This document shows positions 34,029 through 41,057 of a DNA stretch of 64,000 bases, piece by piece (within the stretch, counting starts at the first letter, position 1; each line of letters starts with the position of its first letter). The notes beneath the pieces were generated by a model. That model was not told the DNA's origin and made no database searches. It saw nothing but the letters and a program-made list of their open reading frames with translations. Location: contig DASYRL010000051.1 of assembly GCA_036004445.1 (NCBI GenBank), forward strand, positions 17,934-81,933, given 5' to 3'. This stretch comes from DASXUC01 sp036004445 (GTDB taxonomy: Bacteria > Sysuimicrobiota > Sysuimicrobiia > Sysuimicrobiales > Kaftiobacteriaceae). The translations under genes and the position numbers were made by a program.

Positions 34029-34219
34029 ATTTGGACCCACAAGGGTGAGGGGGCGTGGGGGAGAATTCTCCCCCACGCAGTAAAGGGGGGCAGCGAGCAT
34101 GAGCGTGGCCATCACACTGGACACGAACTGTCGCTGCGAGCGCTCAGGGGGGATTATTCCCCCCTGAGGAGCGAACGGAGTGAGCGACTCGTGGGGGTTC
34201 AAATCCCCCCCCTCTGCCA
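34029..34219. repeat. Palindrome-rich region bounded by tRNA-Ser fragments
   Basis: Positions 34029-34045 are an inverted copy (16 of 17 bases) of the tRNA-Ser variable/T-arm at 33942-33958. At 34054-34079 there is a perfect 26-bp palindrome centred on GAATTC. A 10-bp stem around ATTATT occurs at 34142-34167 (CTCAGGGGGG...CCCCCCTGAG). At 34191-34219 a tail like the tRNA-Ser 3' end appears (GTGGGGGTTCAAATC then CTCTGCCA), but without a matching 5' half. No gene is seen in this stretch. Confidence 0.65.
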
Positions 34220-34240
34220 TTCGTGCGGCGCCCGCAGGCG

Positions 34241-35236
34241 ATGAAGACCTCAAACCGCAACCTTCCTCTGACCTCGCGCATCCTCGCAGCCCTGCCCGGG
34301 CCGAAGACGCTGTGGGTCGGCGTGTGGGCGCTGCTGGTCGTGCTGCGCCCGCTTCTCTTCACATACGTGGTCGCTCTGGCAGGGTACCCCGCAGGGCTGG
34401 AGTTCTTCCTGGTCAGGCTGCGTCCGCACCTCGTTGTGGCGTATATGGTGGTCTTGTCAGTATGGGCCTCAGAACGGCTGCAGCAAGAGGTTGACGCGGC
34501 GACACCTGCGATCGAACGGCTGACCGGCGATGCCGGGATTGATCGCACCCGGCCAATCCTGGGGCTTGGCGGCGTCAGCGGCCCGGTGGTCCTCACTCTG
34601 CTTCTCACGGTGTTCCTTTCTTTCACCCTGTTCGAGCGGTATGGCCTGGCGGTGGCCGCCGCCCTGGTCGCCCCGTACCTGATCATCAACCTACCGCTGA
34701 TGACTCTGTTCTGGGGCTACCTGGCGCTGCTGGTGGGACTGGACCGCTTGGGCCGGCGTCCCCTGCGTCTCGACCGCTTCCCGGACGACCCGAGTCTGGG
34801 GCTCCGGCCAGTCGGAGCGCTCGCCTCGACAACGCTGTGGATCTTCGCCGCGCTCACCGTGCCGTTTCTGTTAGTCAACATCGACAGCCGCCTCGACCTG
34901 GCCGTCGGACTGGTCTTCTTCCTCGCTGGGATTGGCCTGTTCTTCCTGTCGATGGCCCGGCTGCACCGCCAAATGGCGGCCGCCAAGCAGCGGTACCTGG
35001 CTTCCACCCGCGCCCTCTACGCTGAGGCGTTCGCGCCGGTCAAAGCCTCATGGTCGCTGCAGTCCCTCGCCGAACGCGTGCCCCTGCTCGGCGCCGCCAA
35101 GGCGCTGGAAGACCGGGCCCTGGCGATCCAAGAGTGGCCGTTCGACGAGCGCACGAATTCTCGGATCGTCATCCTGATTTCCGGCGTGACCGTGGCCGCG
35201 ATCTCCCGGTTCGTGTTGGCCGCCCTGGGGTTGTGA
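34241..35236 (+). CDS. Unrecognised multi-span membrane protein
   Basis: I do not recognise a family. The 331-residue product has about six membrane spans: ~20-52 (two), 106-160 (two or three, with LLLTVFLSFTLFERYGLAVA), 185-230 (two, LWIFAALTVPFLL and LVFFLAGIGLFFLSM) and a last one at the C-terminus. A cytoplasmic helix of ~70 residues with many Arg/Lys/Ala lies before the last span. I use ATG 34241; the in-frame GTG at 34223 falls close to the tRNA-like tail. It overlaps or abuts the aldo/keto reductase gene, so the two are co-expressed. Confidence 0.65.
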   Translation: MKTSNRNLPLTSRILAALPGPKTLWVGVWALLVVLRPLLFTYVVALAGYPAGLEFFLVRLRPHLVVAYMVVLSVWASERLQQEVDAATPAIERLTGDAGIDRTRPILGLGGVSGPVVLTLLLTVFLSFTLFERYGLAVAAALVAPYLIINLPLMTLFWGYLALLVGLDRLGRRPLRLDRFPDDPSLGLRPVGALASTTLWIFAALTVPFLLVNIDSRLDLAVGLVFFLAGIGLFFLSMARLHRQMAAAKQRYLASTRALYAEAFAPVKASWSLQSLAERVPLLGAAKALEDRALAIQEWPFDERTNSRIVILISGVTVAAISRFVLAALGL

Positions 35237-35241
35237 AGCGC

Positions 35242-36087
35242 ATGGTCCGACGCCCGTTCGGCTGGACCCAGGTCCCCGTTCCCATCATCGGCCAGGGGAC
35301 CTGGAACATGGAGCGCGACGACCGCAGGAAGGCGATCGCCGCGCTGCGGGCGGGGCTCGACGCCGGCATGACCCACATCGACACGGCAGAGATGTACGGC
35401 TCGGGACGGGTCGAAGAGCTGGTCGCCGAAGCCATCGCCGGCCGCCGTGACGAGGTCTTCCTCGTTTCGAAGGTCTGGCCGCACAATGCCACCCACGAGG
35501 GCGTCCTCGAGGCGTGCGAGCGAAGCCTCCGTCGGCTGAGGACCGACCGGCTCGATGTCTACCTCCTGCACTGGCCGTCGCGGCACCCGATCGAGGAGAC
35601 CATCCGGGCGTTCGAGGAGTTGGTGGCCGGCGGCAAGATCGTCCACTTTGGGGTCAGCAATTTTGACGTTGCGGATCTGGAGTCGGCCCTCGCCGCCGCC
35701 GGGGCGCGGCGGATCGCCTGCAACCAGGTGCTCTACCACCTGCAGGAGCGCGCCATCGAGCACGCGGTGCTGCCGTGGTGCGAGCGGCACGGCATCGCGG
35801 TGGTGGCCTACAGCCCGTTCGGATCGGGCGACTTCCCAGCGCCGCGGAGCGCGGGTGGAAAGGTCCTCAAGGAGATCGCCGACGCCCACGGCGCGACTCC
35901 CCATCAGGTCGCGCTGGCGTTCCTGCTCCGGCGGCCGGCCGTCTTCGCCATCCCCAAGGCGTCCCAGGCCGCCCATGCCCGGGACAACGCCGGCGCCGGC
36001 GACCTCACGCTGACGGCGGCGGAGCTCCGCCGGATCGACGAGGCCATCCCCCGCGGCCGGCCGCCCCGCGAGCTTCCGATGCTCTGA
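35242..36087 (+). CDS. Aldo/keto reductase
   Basis: NADPH-dependent (beta/alpha)8 oxidoreductase. The catalytic tetrad is visible: Asp and Tyr in HIDTAEMYGSG, Lys in FLVSKVWPHN and His in VYLLHWPSRHP. NADPH-site features are VHFGVSNFD, VVAYSPFGSGDFP and FAIPKASQ. Length is 281 aa from ATG 35242; a GTG at 35233 overlaps the membrane protein stop (GTGA) and would add three residues. Substrate is unknown, as usual for the family. Confidence 0.9.
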   Translation: MVRRPFGWTQVPVPIIGQGTWNMERDDRRKAIAALRAGLDAGMTHIDTAEMYGSGRVEELVAEAIAGRRDEVFLVSKVWPHNATHEGVLEACERSLRRLRTDRLDVYLLHWPSRHPIEETIRAFEELVAGGKIVHFGVSNFDVADLESALAAAGARRIACNQVLYHLQERAIEHAVLPWCERHGIAVVAYSPFGSGDFPAPRSAGGKVLKEIADAHGATPHQVALAFLLRRPAVFAIPKASQAAHARDNAGAGDLTLTAAELRRIDEAIPRGRPPRELPML

Positions 36088-36092
36088 CCACT

Positions 36093-36124
36093 CGGAGGGG
36101 GAGGGCGATTCCCTCCCCCTTCCG
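36093..36124 (+). terminator. GC-rich hairpin after aldo/keto reductase gene
   Basis: A stem of about 13 bp with a one-base bulge forms between CGGAGGGGGAGGG (36093-36105) and the C-rich 36111-36124, loop CGATT. It starts 5 nt after the stop codon. There is no T-run, so termination efficiency is uncertain. Confidence 0.45.
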
Positions 36125-36299
36125 AACCTCCCCCTCCCCCAATCGGATCGTCGCCGCAACATTTGTGATGCTCGGACTCGGCGACGCCGGTCCTGCGCAT
36201 GGTCCCTTTCTGCGGCTGAGTTTTACAATCCAGAAGGAAAAATCCAAATCCCGTAGCAGAACTTGTCTTTAGGGCACAACAGGAAGGGGGCGATCCCGG

Positions 36300-36344
36300 A
36301 TGGCAAAGAAGAAAGCCAAGAAGAAGAAGATGGGCAAGATGTAA
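36300..36344 (+). CDS. Lys-rich 14-residue micro-ORF
   Basis: ATG GCA AAG AAG starts a 14-codon frame with product MAKKKAKKKKMGKM (9 Lys of 14). AGGAAGGGGG (36281-36290) stands 9 nt upstream as a strong ribosome site, and a 19-bp terminator hairpin begins 12 nt after the TAA stop. The unit of ribosome site, short frame and terminator suggests a genuinely expressed small peptide, possibly nucleic-acid binding, or a short regulatory RNA. It is too short to identify by homology. Confidence 0.45.
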   Translation: MAKKKAKKKKMGKM

Positions 36345-36355
36345 GACGGCTTCTT

Positions 36356-36398
36356 ATAATGAAGCCATCACCTCCCGATGAGGTGATGGCTTCATTAT
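36356..36398 (+). terminator. Strong 19-bp hairpin terminator
   Basis: Arms 36356-36374 and 36380-36398 are perfectly complementary with a 5-nt loop CCGAT, followed by TTTGGG. It closes the micro-ORF transcript and insulates it from the dehydrogenase gene at 36433. AT pairs at the base give some bidirectional potential. Confidence 0.75.
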
Positions 36399-36432
36399 TT
36401 GGGAATGGCTTCGTTTATTTGGAGGTCTCTTG

Positions 36433-37983
36433 ATGGCGCTGCCTGAGTTCCACAACGAGCCGTTGACCGACTTCTCCGCCGATCCCGGACGCGCAGCCAT
36501 GCGCGAGGCCCTCCGCGCCGTGGAGGCCGACCTGGGACGCGAGTTCCCGCTGGTCATCGGCGGCCGGGACGTCACGGTACCGGAGAAGTTCACCTCGTGG
36601 AATCCTTCGCAGAAAGATGAAGCGGTCGCCGTCTTCCAGATGGGGAGTCCCGAGCACGTCACCGCCGCCGTCGCCGCGGCGGAGCAGGCCTTTGAAACGT
36701 GGTCGCGGGTGCCGGCCGAGGAGCGCGCGGCCATCCTGCTGCGGGCGGCGGACGTCCTCCGGAAGCGCAAGTTCTGGGCATCGGCCTGGCAGGTGTACGA
36801 GGTCGGCAAGAACTGGGCGGAGGCCGATGCCGACGTCGCGGAGACGATCGATCACCTCGAGTTCTTCGCCCGGGAAGCCCTACGCTACGCGGGGGGCCAG
36901 GTGATGGCGCCGCACCCCCAGGAGTTCAGCGACTACACGTATCTGCCGCTGGGCGTCGTGGCGGTCATCCCGCCCTGGAACTTCCCGCTGGCGATCCCGG
37001 TCGGCATGGCCGCCGCGGCCATCGCGGCTGGAAACACCGTGGTCCTCAAACCGAGTTCCGACTCCCCCGCCAACGCCTACGTCTTCCAGGAGGTCATGGC
37101 CGCCGCCGGGCTGCCCGCGGGCGTGCTGATCGTCGTCACCGGGTCGGGCGGTCGCATCGGCGACCCGCTGGTCGCCCACCCCCGCGTGCGGATGGTCGCG
37201 TTCACCGGCAGCAAGGACGTCGGCACGCGCCTGTACGAGGAGACGGCCAAGGTCCGCCCCGGGCAGATCTGGCTGAAGCGGTGCATCGCCGAAATGGGGG
37301 GCAAGAACGCGGTAATCATCGACGATGAGGCGGACGTGGCCGACGCAGTGGCGGCCGCGGTCGCATCGGGGTACGGGTTCCAGGGCCAGAAGTGTTCGGC
37401 CGGGTCCCGACTCGTGGCCACCGCGGGCGTGTACCAGGACGTCGTCGAGGCGTTCGTCGATCGTGTGCGCGGGCTCGAGCAGGGCCCGGCCAAAGACAAC
37501 TACCCAGCCGGGCCGGTAATCAACGAACGGGCCCAGCGCACCATCATGGACTACATCACGGTGGGCAAGACGGAAGGACGCCTTGCGGCCGGCGGGGAGC
37601 CTGGCGACGGCGCGGGGTTCTACGTCCAGCCGACGGTGTTCACCGACGTGGCGCCGCGGGCGCGGATCGCGCAGGAGGAAATCTTCGGACCGGTGGTGGC
37701 GGTAATCAAGGCGAAGGACTTCGACGACGCGCTGACCATCGCCAACGGCACCGAATACGGACTGACCGGCGCGGTGTTCTCCCGGAACCCGGACAAACTG
37801 GCGCGCGCCCGCCGCGAGTTCTTCGCCGGCAACCTGTACCTGAACCGCAAATGCACCGGCGCGCTGGTGGGCGTCCATCCGTTCGGCGGGTTCAACATGA
37901 GCGGGACCGACGCCAAGGTCGGCGGGCCGGACTACCTGTTGTACTTCTTGCAGCCGAAGGTCGTCTCGCTGAGGTACCGCTAG
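36433..37983 (+). CDS. 1-pyrroline-5-carboxylate dehydrogenase
   Basis: This is an NAD-dependent aldehyde dehydrogenase that makes glutamate from P5C in proline and arginine breakdown. ATG 36433 follows GGAGG (36421-36425) with 7-nt spacing. Key elements are PPWNFPLAIP (Asn ~183), FTGSKDVGTRLYE, the general-base Glu in AEMGGKNAVIIDDEAD (~287) and the nucleophile Cys in GQKCSAGSRLV (~321). The C-terminal GGFNMSGTDAKVGGPDYLL is diagnostic for P5CDH versus other ALDHs. Length 516 aa. No proline dehydrogenase gene is adjacent. Confidence 0.9.
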   Translation: MALPEFHNEPLTDFSADPGRAAMREALRAVEADLGREFPLVIGGRDVTVPEKFTSWNPSQKDEAVAVFQMGSPEHVTAAVAAAEQAFETWSRVPAEERAAILLRAADVLRKRKFWASAWQVYEVGKNWAEADADVAETIDHLEFFAREALRYAGGQVMAPHPQEFSDYTYLPLGVVAVIPPWNFPLAIPVGMAAAAIAAGNTVVLKPSSDSPANAYVFQEVMAAAGLPAGVLIVVTGSGGRIGDPLVAHPRVRMVAFTGSKDVGTRLYEETAKVRPGQIWLKRCIAEMGGKNAVIIDDEADVADAVAAAVASGYGFQGQKCSAGSRLVATAGVYQDVVEAFVDRVRGLEQGPAKDNYPAGPVINERAQRTIMDYITVGKTEGRLAAGGEPGDGAGFYVQPTVFTDVAPRARIAQEEIFGPVVAVIKAKDFDDALTIANGTEYGLTGAVFSRNPDKLARARREFFAGNLYLNRKCTGALVGVHPFGGFNMSGTDAKVGGPDYLLYFLQPKVVSLRYR

Positions 37984-38480
37984 CCCGGGTGGCTCCAGCG
38001 CCGCCGGAGGGGGTCGATGACCCGCAGCAGTCCCCGCATGATTGGAACGCCGCCGATGATGAGGATCGCTTCGCTGGCCAGCAGACCTGGGAACAGGATG
38101 CCGAACCGGACCTGAAGCAGGACCGACAGCATCATCGACACCGCCGCGCCGATCACCAGGGCGTAGATCGCGGCCCCGACCCACACGTGGCGGCGCCCGA
38201 TGACGTAGCAGAGCGTCGCCCCGACCAGGTTCGCCAGCGGCATGAAGATCAATTCCCAGGGCCCGGTGTACGGACTGAAGAGATTGCTCAGGAAGTTGCC
38301 GATCACGAACGCGGCGATCAGGTGGGGTTCCCAAATCACCAGCGACTTGAGGATCTCCGGCACGCGCAGCTGCAGCGGACCGTAGCTCGCCGGGGCCAGC
38401 ACCCAGGTCAGGACCGCATAGACGCCGGCGACGATCCCGATTTCGGCGAGCATCCGGGCGCGTGGCCGCGCGGCGATCAT
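37980..38480 (-). CDS. queT: QueT-family queuosine-precursor transporter
   Basis: A five- to six-span membrane protein (166 aa) of the QueT family: VYAVLTWVLAPASYGPLQLRVPE near the N-terminus with the family-typical substrate-side loop, then SLVIWEPHLIAAFVIGNFLSN and TGPWELIFMPLANLVGATLC. ATG 38480 is 5 nt after the queF stop; a longer in-frame reading would overlap queF. Linkage with QueF supports uptake of preQ0/preQ1. Its 3' end overlaps the dehydrogenase gene by 4 nt. Confidence 0.85.
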   Translation of the reverse strand: MIAARPRARMLAEIGIVAGVYAVLTWVLAPASYGPLQLRVPEILKSLVIWEPHLIAAFVIGNFLSNLFSPYTGPWELIFMPLANLVGATLCYVIGRRHVWVGAAIYALVIGAAVSMMLSVLLQVRFGILFPGLLASEAILIIGGVPIMRGLLRVIDPLRRRWSHPG

Positions 38481-38485
38481 CGATT

Positions 38486-38872
38486 CTATGGGTAGCGGAC
38501 CGTACACACCGTATGGATGCCGCCGCGGACCTTGTAGTCGAGGATCACTTCCATCCACTGCGGCTCGGTCGCGCCAACCAGGTCCTCGAGGATCCGGTGG
38601 ACGGCGTGCTCCTGATAGATGCCGACGCTACGGAACGTCAGCAGGTAATACTTGAATGACCGCAGCTCGACGATCTTCGCCTGGGGCACATAACGCACGC
38701 GGACCGTGCCGAAATCGGGGAGACCCGACCAGGGACAGACGGCGGTGAACTCATCGGTATCGATCTCCACGGTGAGCCCCTTGCCCGTGTACTCGTACGG
38801 CAGGGTCTGCAGGACTCCCGCATCGATGGCCTCGTAGCCCTGGATTGTCAGCCGCGGCACCGCCTGGACCAT
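38486..38872 (-). CDS. queF: NADPH-dependent 7-cyano-7-deazaguanine reductase
   Basis: QueF reduces preQ0 to preQ1 in queuosine synthesis. The catalytic Cys lies in FTAVCPWSGLPDFG and the family motif ELRSFKYYLLTFR follows, with QEHAVHRI near the end. The short unimodular form (128 aa from ATG 38872) is typical of Bacillus-type enzymes. A TATACT box with an upstream TG ends 8 nt before the ATG and there is no ribosome site, so the mRNA is probably leaderless. It is followed by queT. Confidence 0.92.
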   Translation of the reverse strand: MVQAVPRLTIQGYEAIDAGVLQTLPYEYTGKGLTVEIDTDEFTAVCPWSGLPDFGTVRVRYVPQAKIVELRSFKYYLLTFRSVGIYQEHAVHRILEDLVGATEPQWMEVILDYKVRGGIHTVCTVRYP

Positions 38873-38880
38873 CACGAGCC

Positions 38881-38889
38881 AGTATAACA
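38881..38889 (-). promoter_or_regulatory. Extended -10 promoter of queF
   Basis: TGTTATACT on the minus strand is an extended -10 element (TGn-TATACT). Exactly 8 nt separate it from the ATG, leaving no room for a leader with a ribosome site. A CGATC-rich imperfect repeat (38895-38929) lies further upstream. Confidence 0.5.
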
Positions 38890-38962
38890 CCACACGATCA
38901 TCGATCGTCGATCGCCGATCGTCGATGACTTCAGGAAGGAAAATCAAAGCGCAGCGCCGCAA

Positions 38963-38992
38963 TTGACAGTCGCGGTCCTCGGTGGCTACGAT
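38963..38992 (+). promoter_or_regulatory. Promoter of the ferredoxin gene
   Basis: TTGACA (38963-38968), an 18-nt spacer and TACGAT (38987-38992) form a sigma-70-type promoter 30 nt before the ferredoxin ATG, followed by the GGAGGTGG ribosome site at 39010-39017. Confidence 0.5.
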
Positions 38993-39021
38993 GAACCTGC
39001 AAACTGTCCGGAGGTGGATGG

Positions 39022-39390
39022 ATGACTTACATTATTGCCGAACCGTGCATCGGGGCGAAAGACCGATCCTGCGTCGAGGTCTGTCCGGTTGACTGCATCT
39101 ACGAGTACATCGAGGACGTCGGCGCGTACGTCGTCCCCGATCCGTCGACCGGCGCCGGCGTTGACAAAGTCGTCATTCCCCGAGGCGAGGCCACGCACGT
39201 TCCTCCCGACACCGGCATTACCAAAGAACAGCTCAAGGCTCAGTTGTTCATCCATCCGGAAGAGTGCATCGACTGCGGGGCCTGTGAGTCGGTCTGTCCC
39301 GTCACCGCGATCTTCCCGGAGGGCAGCGTGCCCGAGCAGTGGCAGAGTTTCATCCCGCTGCAGTATGCGGCGTTTGGGATCAAGAAGTAA
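39022..39390 (+). CDS. FdxA-type 7Fe ferredoxin with long inter-cluster insertion
   Basis: Cysteines C9, C17, C21 and C25 (PCIGAKDRSCVEVCPVDC) and C82, C85, C88 and C92 (ECIDCGACESVCP) match the FdxA family that holds a [3Fe-4S] and a [4Fe-4S] cluster. In typical FdxA about 20 residues separate the two motifs; here there are 56, including PDPSTGAGVDKVVIPRGEAT. GGAGGTGG precedes ATG 39022. Length 122 aa. It serves as an electron carrier; no partner is apparent among neighbours. Confidence 0.85.
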   Translation: MTYIIAEPCIGAKDRSCVEVCPVDCIYEYIEDVGAYVVPDPSTGAGVDKVVIPRGEATHVPPDTGITKEQLKAQLFIHPEECIDCGACESVCPVTAIFPEGSVPEQWQSFIPLQYAAFGIKK

Positions 39391-39477
39391 GCAGGACCAT
39401 GCCACGGGACTGCTGAAATTGGCCCCGTCCTCACAAATCGCTACATCGAACTAGTCGGTTAAGGGGGGGAACCCGAA

Positions 39478-39759
39478 GTGGCGCGAAAGAGAAAGGCAGC
39501 GACTCGAGCAAAGCGCCGCCCGGCGCGGGCCAAGAAGGCGGCGGCCCGCAAGAAGCGGCCCGCAGCACGCAAGAAAGTCACCACCCGCAAGAAGGTGGCC
39601 ACGCGCAAGAAGCGGCCGGCGGCCCGCAAGAAGACCACCGCCCGCCGCACAGTCACCCGGCCGCCCGCGCGCAAGCCCGCCGAGATGCCCGCGGAGCAGC
39701 CCGCGCAGCAGCCCACACAGACCTGGATGCCGGGTGACAGCTGGATGCCGTCGCAGTAG
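39478..39759 (+). CDS. Histone-H1-like Lys/Arg/Ala-rich DNA-binding protein
   Basis: The N-terminal 65 of 93 residues are repeats of the type AARKK and RKKRPAARKK, like histone H1 or AlgP/Hc1 tails, followed by a short Pro/Gln-rich acidic end (PAEMPAEQPAQQP) and WMPGDSWMPSQ. GTG 39478 is preceded by a G-run. Such proteins condense DNA or bind RNA. The codon repeats may make length variable. A terminator follows at 39780. Confidence 0.75.
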   Translation: MARKRKAATRAKRRPARAKKAAARKKRPAARKKVTTRKKVATRKKRPAARKKTTARRTVTRPPARKPAEMPAEQPAQQPTQTWMPGDSWMPSQ

Positions 39760-39779
39760 CGCCGCCGCGAGCTGACGTT

Positions 39780-39813
39780 GAAAAGGACCCCGAGCACGTC
39801 CGGGGTTCTTTTC
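39780..39813 (+). terminator. Rho-independent terminator
   Basis: A 13-bp stem (39780-39792 with 39801-39813, one G-U pair) with an 8-nt loop and an A-run on the 5' side and TTTT on the 3' side. It can act in both directions but no minus-strand gene ends here. Confidence 0.8.
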
Positions 39814-39895
39814 GTTCGGTTCAGTGACACCCGCGTTACACGGGCTGGTGATGCTGAAGCAAGTCCCATCCGATGTTGCACTCAGGAGGTACAGC

Positions 39896-40327
39896 ATGAG
39901 GATCACAGCGGGGTTCGTCGCGATTGCGCTCGCCGTGCTGTTCGTCACGCAGGTCATCGCCGCGCCGGCCGTGGACATTCGCAAAGCGCTGGAGACCGCC
40001 ATTTTCCACTCCGGGGAACTGGCGCAACGGGGAACGGCCATTGCGGGGACCCGCACGCACCTGCAGCACGTCATCAACTGTTTGGAGGGCCCCAACGGGA
40101 AGGACTTCGTGCAGGCCGTCGGCTTCCCGTGCCAGGGGATGGGCAACGGGATCGTTCCTGATCTGCAGGCCGCCGGATCGGCTTCTGCAAAATCGCTGCA
40201 GTACGCGCAGATCGCGTTGACCCTGGCGCTGCAGGCCGTCACGTTTAACGACGTGAACGCCGCGCAGCCCTGGGCGAAGGTGATCTCGGGCCAGCTGACG
40301 ATCGCGCTGAACGCGCTGCCCAAGTAA
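39896..40327 (+). CDS. Small secreted protein of unknown function
   Basis: I do not recognise the family. ATG 39896 has AGGAGGT upstream. The signal peptide MRITAGFVAIALAVLFVTQVIAA is cleaved probably at IAA-PAV. The mature part is helical and Ala-rich, with HLQHVINCLEGPNGKDF and GFPCQGMGNGIVPDL containing the only two cysteines, which may form a disulfide. The remainder is ASAKSLQYAQIALTLALQAVTF and a final amphipathic helix. Length 143 aa. A rho-independent terminator follows immediately, so it is monocistronic. Confidence 0.65.
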   Translation: MRITAGFVAIALAVLFVTQVIAAPAVDIRKALETAIFHSGELAQRGTAIAGTRTHLQHVINCLEGPNGKDFVQAVGFPCQGMGNGIVPDLQAAGSASAKSLQYAQIALTLALQAVTFNDVNAAQPWAKVISGQLTIALNALPK

Positions 40328-40332
40328 GCGTG

Positions 40333-40362
40333 CGGGGGCCCGGGATCGGGCCCCCCGTTTTT
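40333..40362 (+). terminator. Rho-independent terminator
   Basis: A G/C stem (GGGGGCCCG with CGGGCCCCC, one extra C) starts within 10 nt of the stop codon and is followed by TTTTT (40358-40362). Confidence 0.85.
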
Positions 40363-40378
40363 CTGTTAGTCTGGTGGA

Positions 40379-40966
40379 GTGAGGAGCATCCTAGCCGCCG
40401 TTTGTCTTCTCGTTGTCCCCGCCACTGCCCAGGCGTACTCGCCCGTCCTGACCCCGGACCTGGTCCGCCAGGCCAGCACCTTCTACTTCAACCTCAACAT
40501 GGATTTGATCCCACTCCCGTCGGAGTGGGCGCAGCCGCTGCCGCAGAACCAGGGCGCCGTGATGGTGGTGACGCCGTTCATCCGGCTGGCGATGGGGCTG
40601 GCGACCGATGAGTTCATCCCCAACCACCAGCCGGCCAGCACGTTGAGCCAGGGCGTCGTCGACGGGCTCAACCAGTACTTCGAGAATCGGCTGCTCTTGT
40701 ACGTCCAGCTGAACCACGCCAGTCTCGTGCCACCCGATGCTCCAGCGGTGACGATCCAGGTTCCGGACGGCACAGGGATCCCCTCACGGAGTGTGCGATC
40801 CGATCAGAGACTCCGGAATGTCTCAGACGACCTCTATGCGACCCGCTTCCTCGTCGAGTTCGCCCTCAGCGACGGGATCAAGCCCACCGACACGATCCGC
40901 GTCACCGTACGCTCGGCCGGCCGGCCGGCGGCAACGCTTACCTTCAACCTCGCGCGCATGCGCTAA
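40379..40966 (+). CDS. Secreted protein of unknown function
   Basis: No family recognised. GTG 40379 begins a signal peptide (SILAAVCLLVVPATAQA) and a 178-residue mature region with beta-strand character: VTIQVPDGTGIPSRSV, YATRFLVEFALSD and IRVTVRSAGRPAATLTFNL. One Cys is in the signal peptide and none in the mature part. Length 195 aa. It follows the terminator of the previous gene by 16 nt and is followed by repeat element B. Confidence 0.6.
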   Translation: MRSILAAVCLLVVPATAQAYSPVLTPDLVRQASTFYFNLNMDLIPLPSEWAQPLPQNQGAVMVVTPFIRLAMGLATDEFIPNHQPASTLSQGVVDGLNQYFENRLLLYVQLNHASLVPPDAPAVTIQVPDGTGIPSRSVRSDQRLRNVSDDLYATRFLVEFALSDGIKPTDTIRVTVRSAGRPAATLTFNLARMR

Positions 40967-40977
40967 GAGCGCAGACC

Positions 40978-41052
40978 GGGATCAGAGGGATCACAGGGAT
41001 CAGAGGGATCGGCTGGCATGATCCCCTTGATCCCTTCGATCGCCTTGATCCC
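40978..41052. repeat. Inverted-arm element of 9-nt tandem repeats (element B)
   Basis: The left arm (40978-41010) is GGGATCAnA repeated three times plus GGGATC; the right arm (41020-41052) has GATCnnCTT-type 9-nt units ending GATCCC. The arms match at 26 of 33 positions across a 9-nt loop. It fills the space between two convergent genes, starting 11 nt after one stop and ending 5 nt before the other, so it could terminate both transcripts. Element C at 49786 is a relative. Confidence 0.85.
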
Positions 41053-41057
41053 GCAGT

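Noticed and set aside
34110..34219. A second complete tRNA gene ending at GCCA 34219
   Set aside because: The T-loop TTCAAAT is present, but no 5' acceptor partner or D-arm exists and the register of the T-stem is off by one. I treat it as a fragment.
38895..38929. CGATC-rich stretch as an operator or origin
   Set aside because: It is an imperfect short repeat upstream of queF; no DnaA-box pattern or perfect palindrome could be established.
38486..38962. Longer QueF start at 38962
   Set aside because: The added N-terminal residues come from the CGATC repeat and the promoter -10 region; ATG 38872 fits QueF length and promoter position.
40978..41052. A CRISPR-like array because of regularly spaced GATC repeats
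   Set aside because: The units are 9 nt, with no spacers and inverted arms; no cas genes are in the window.
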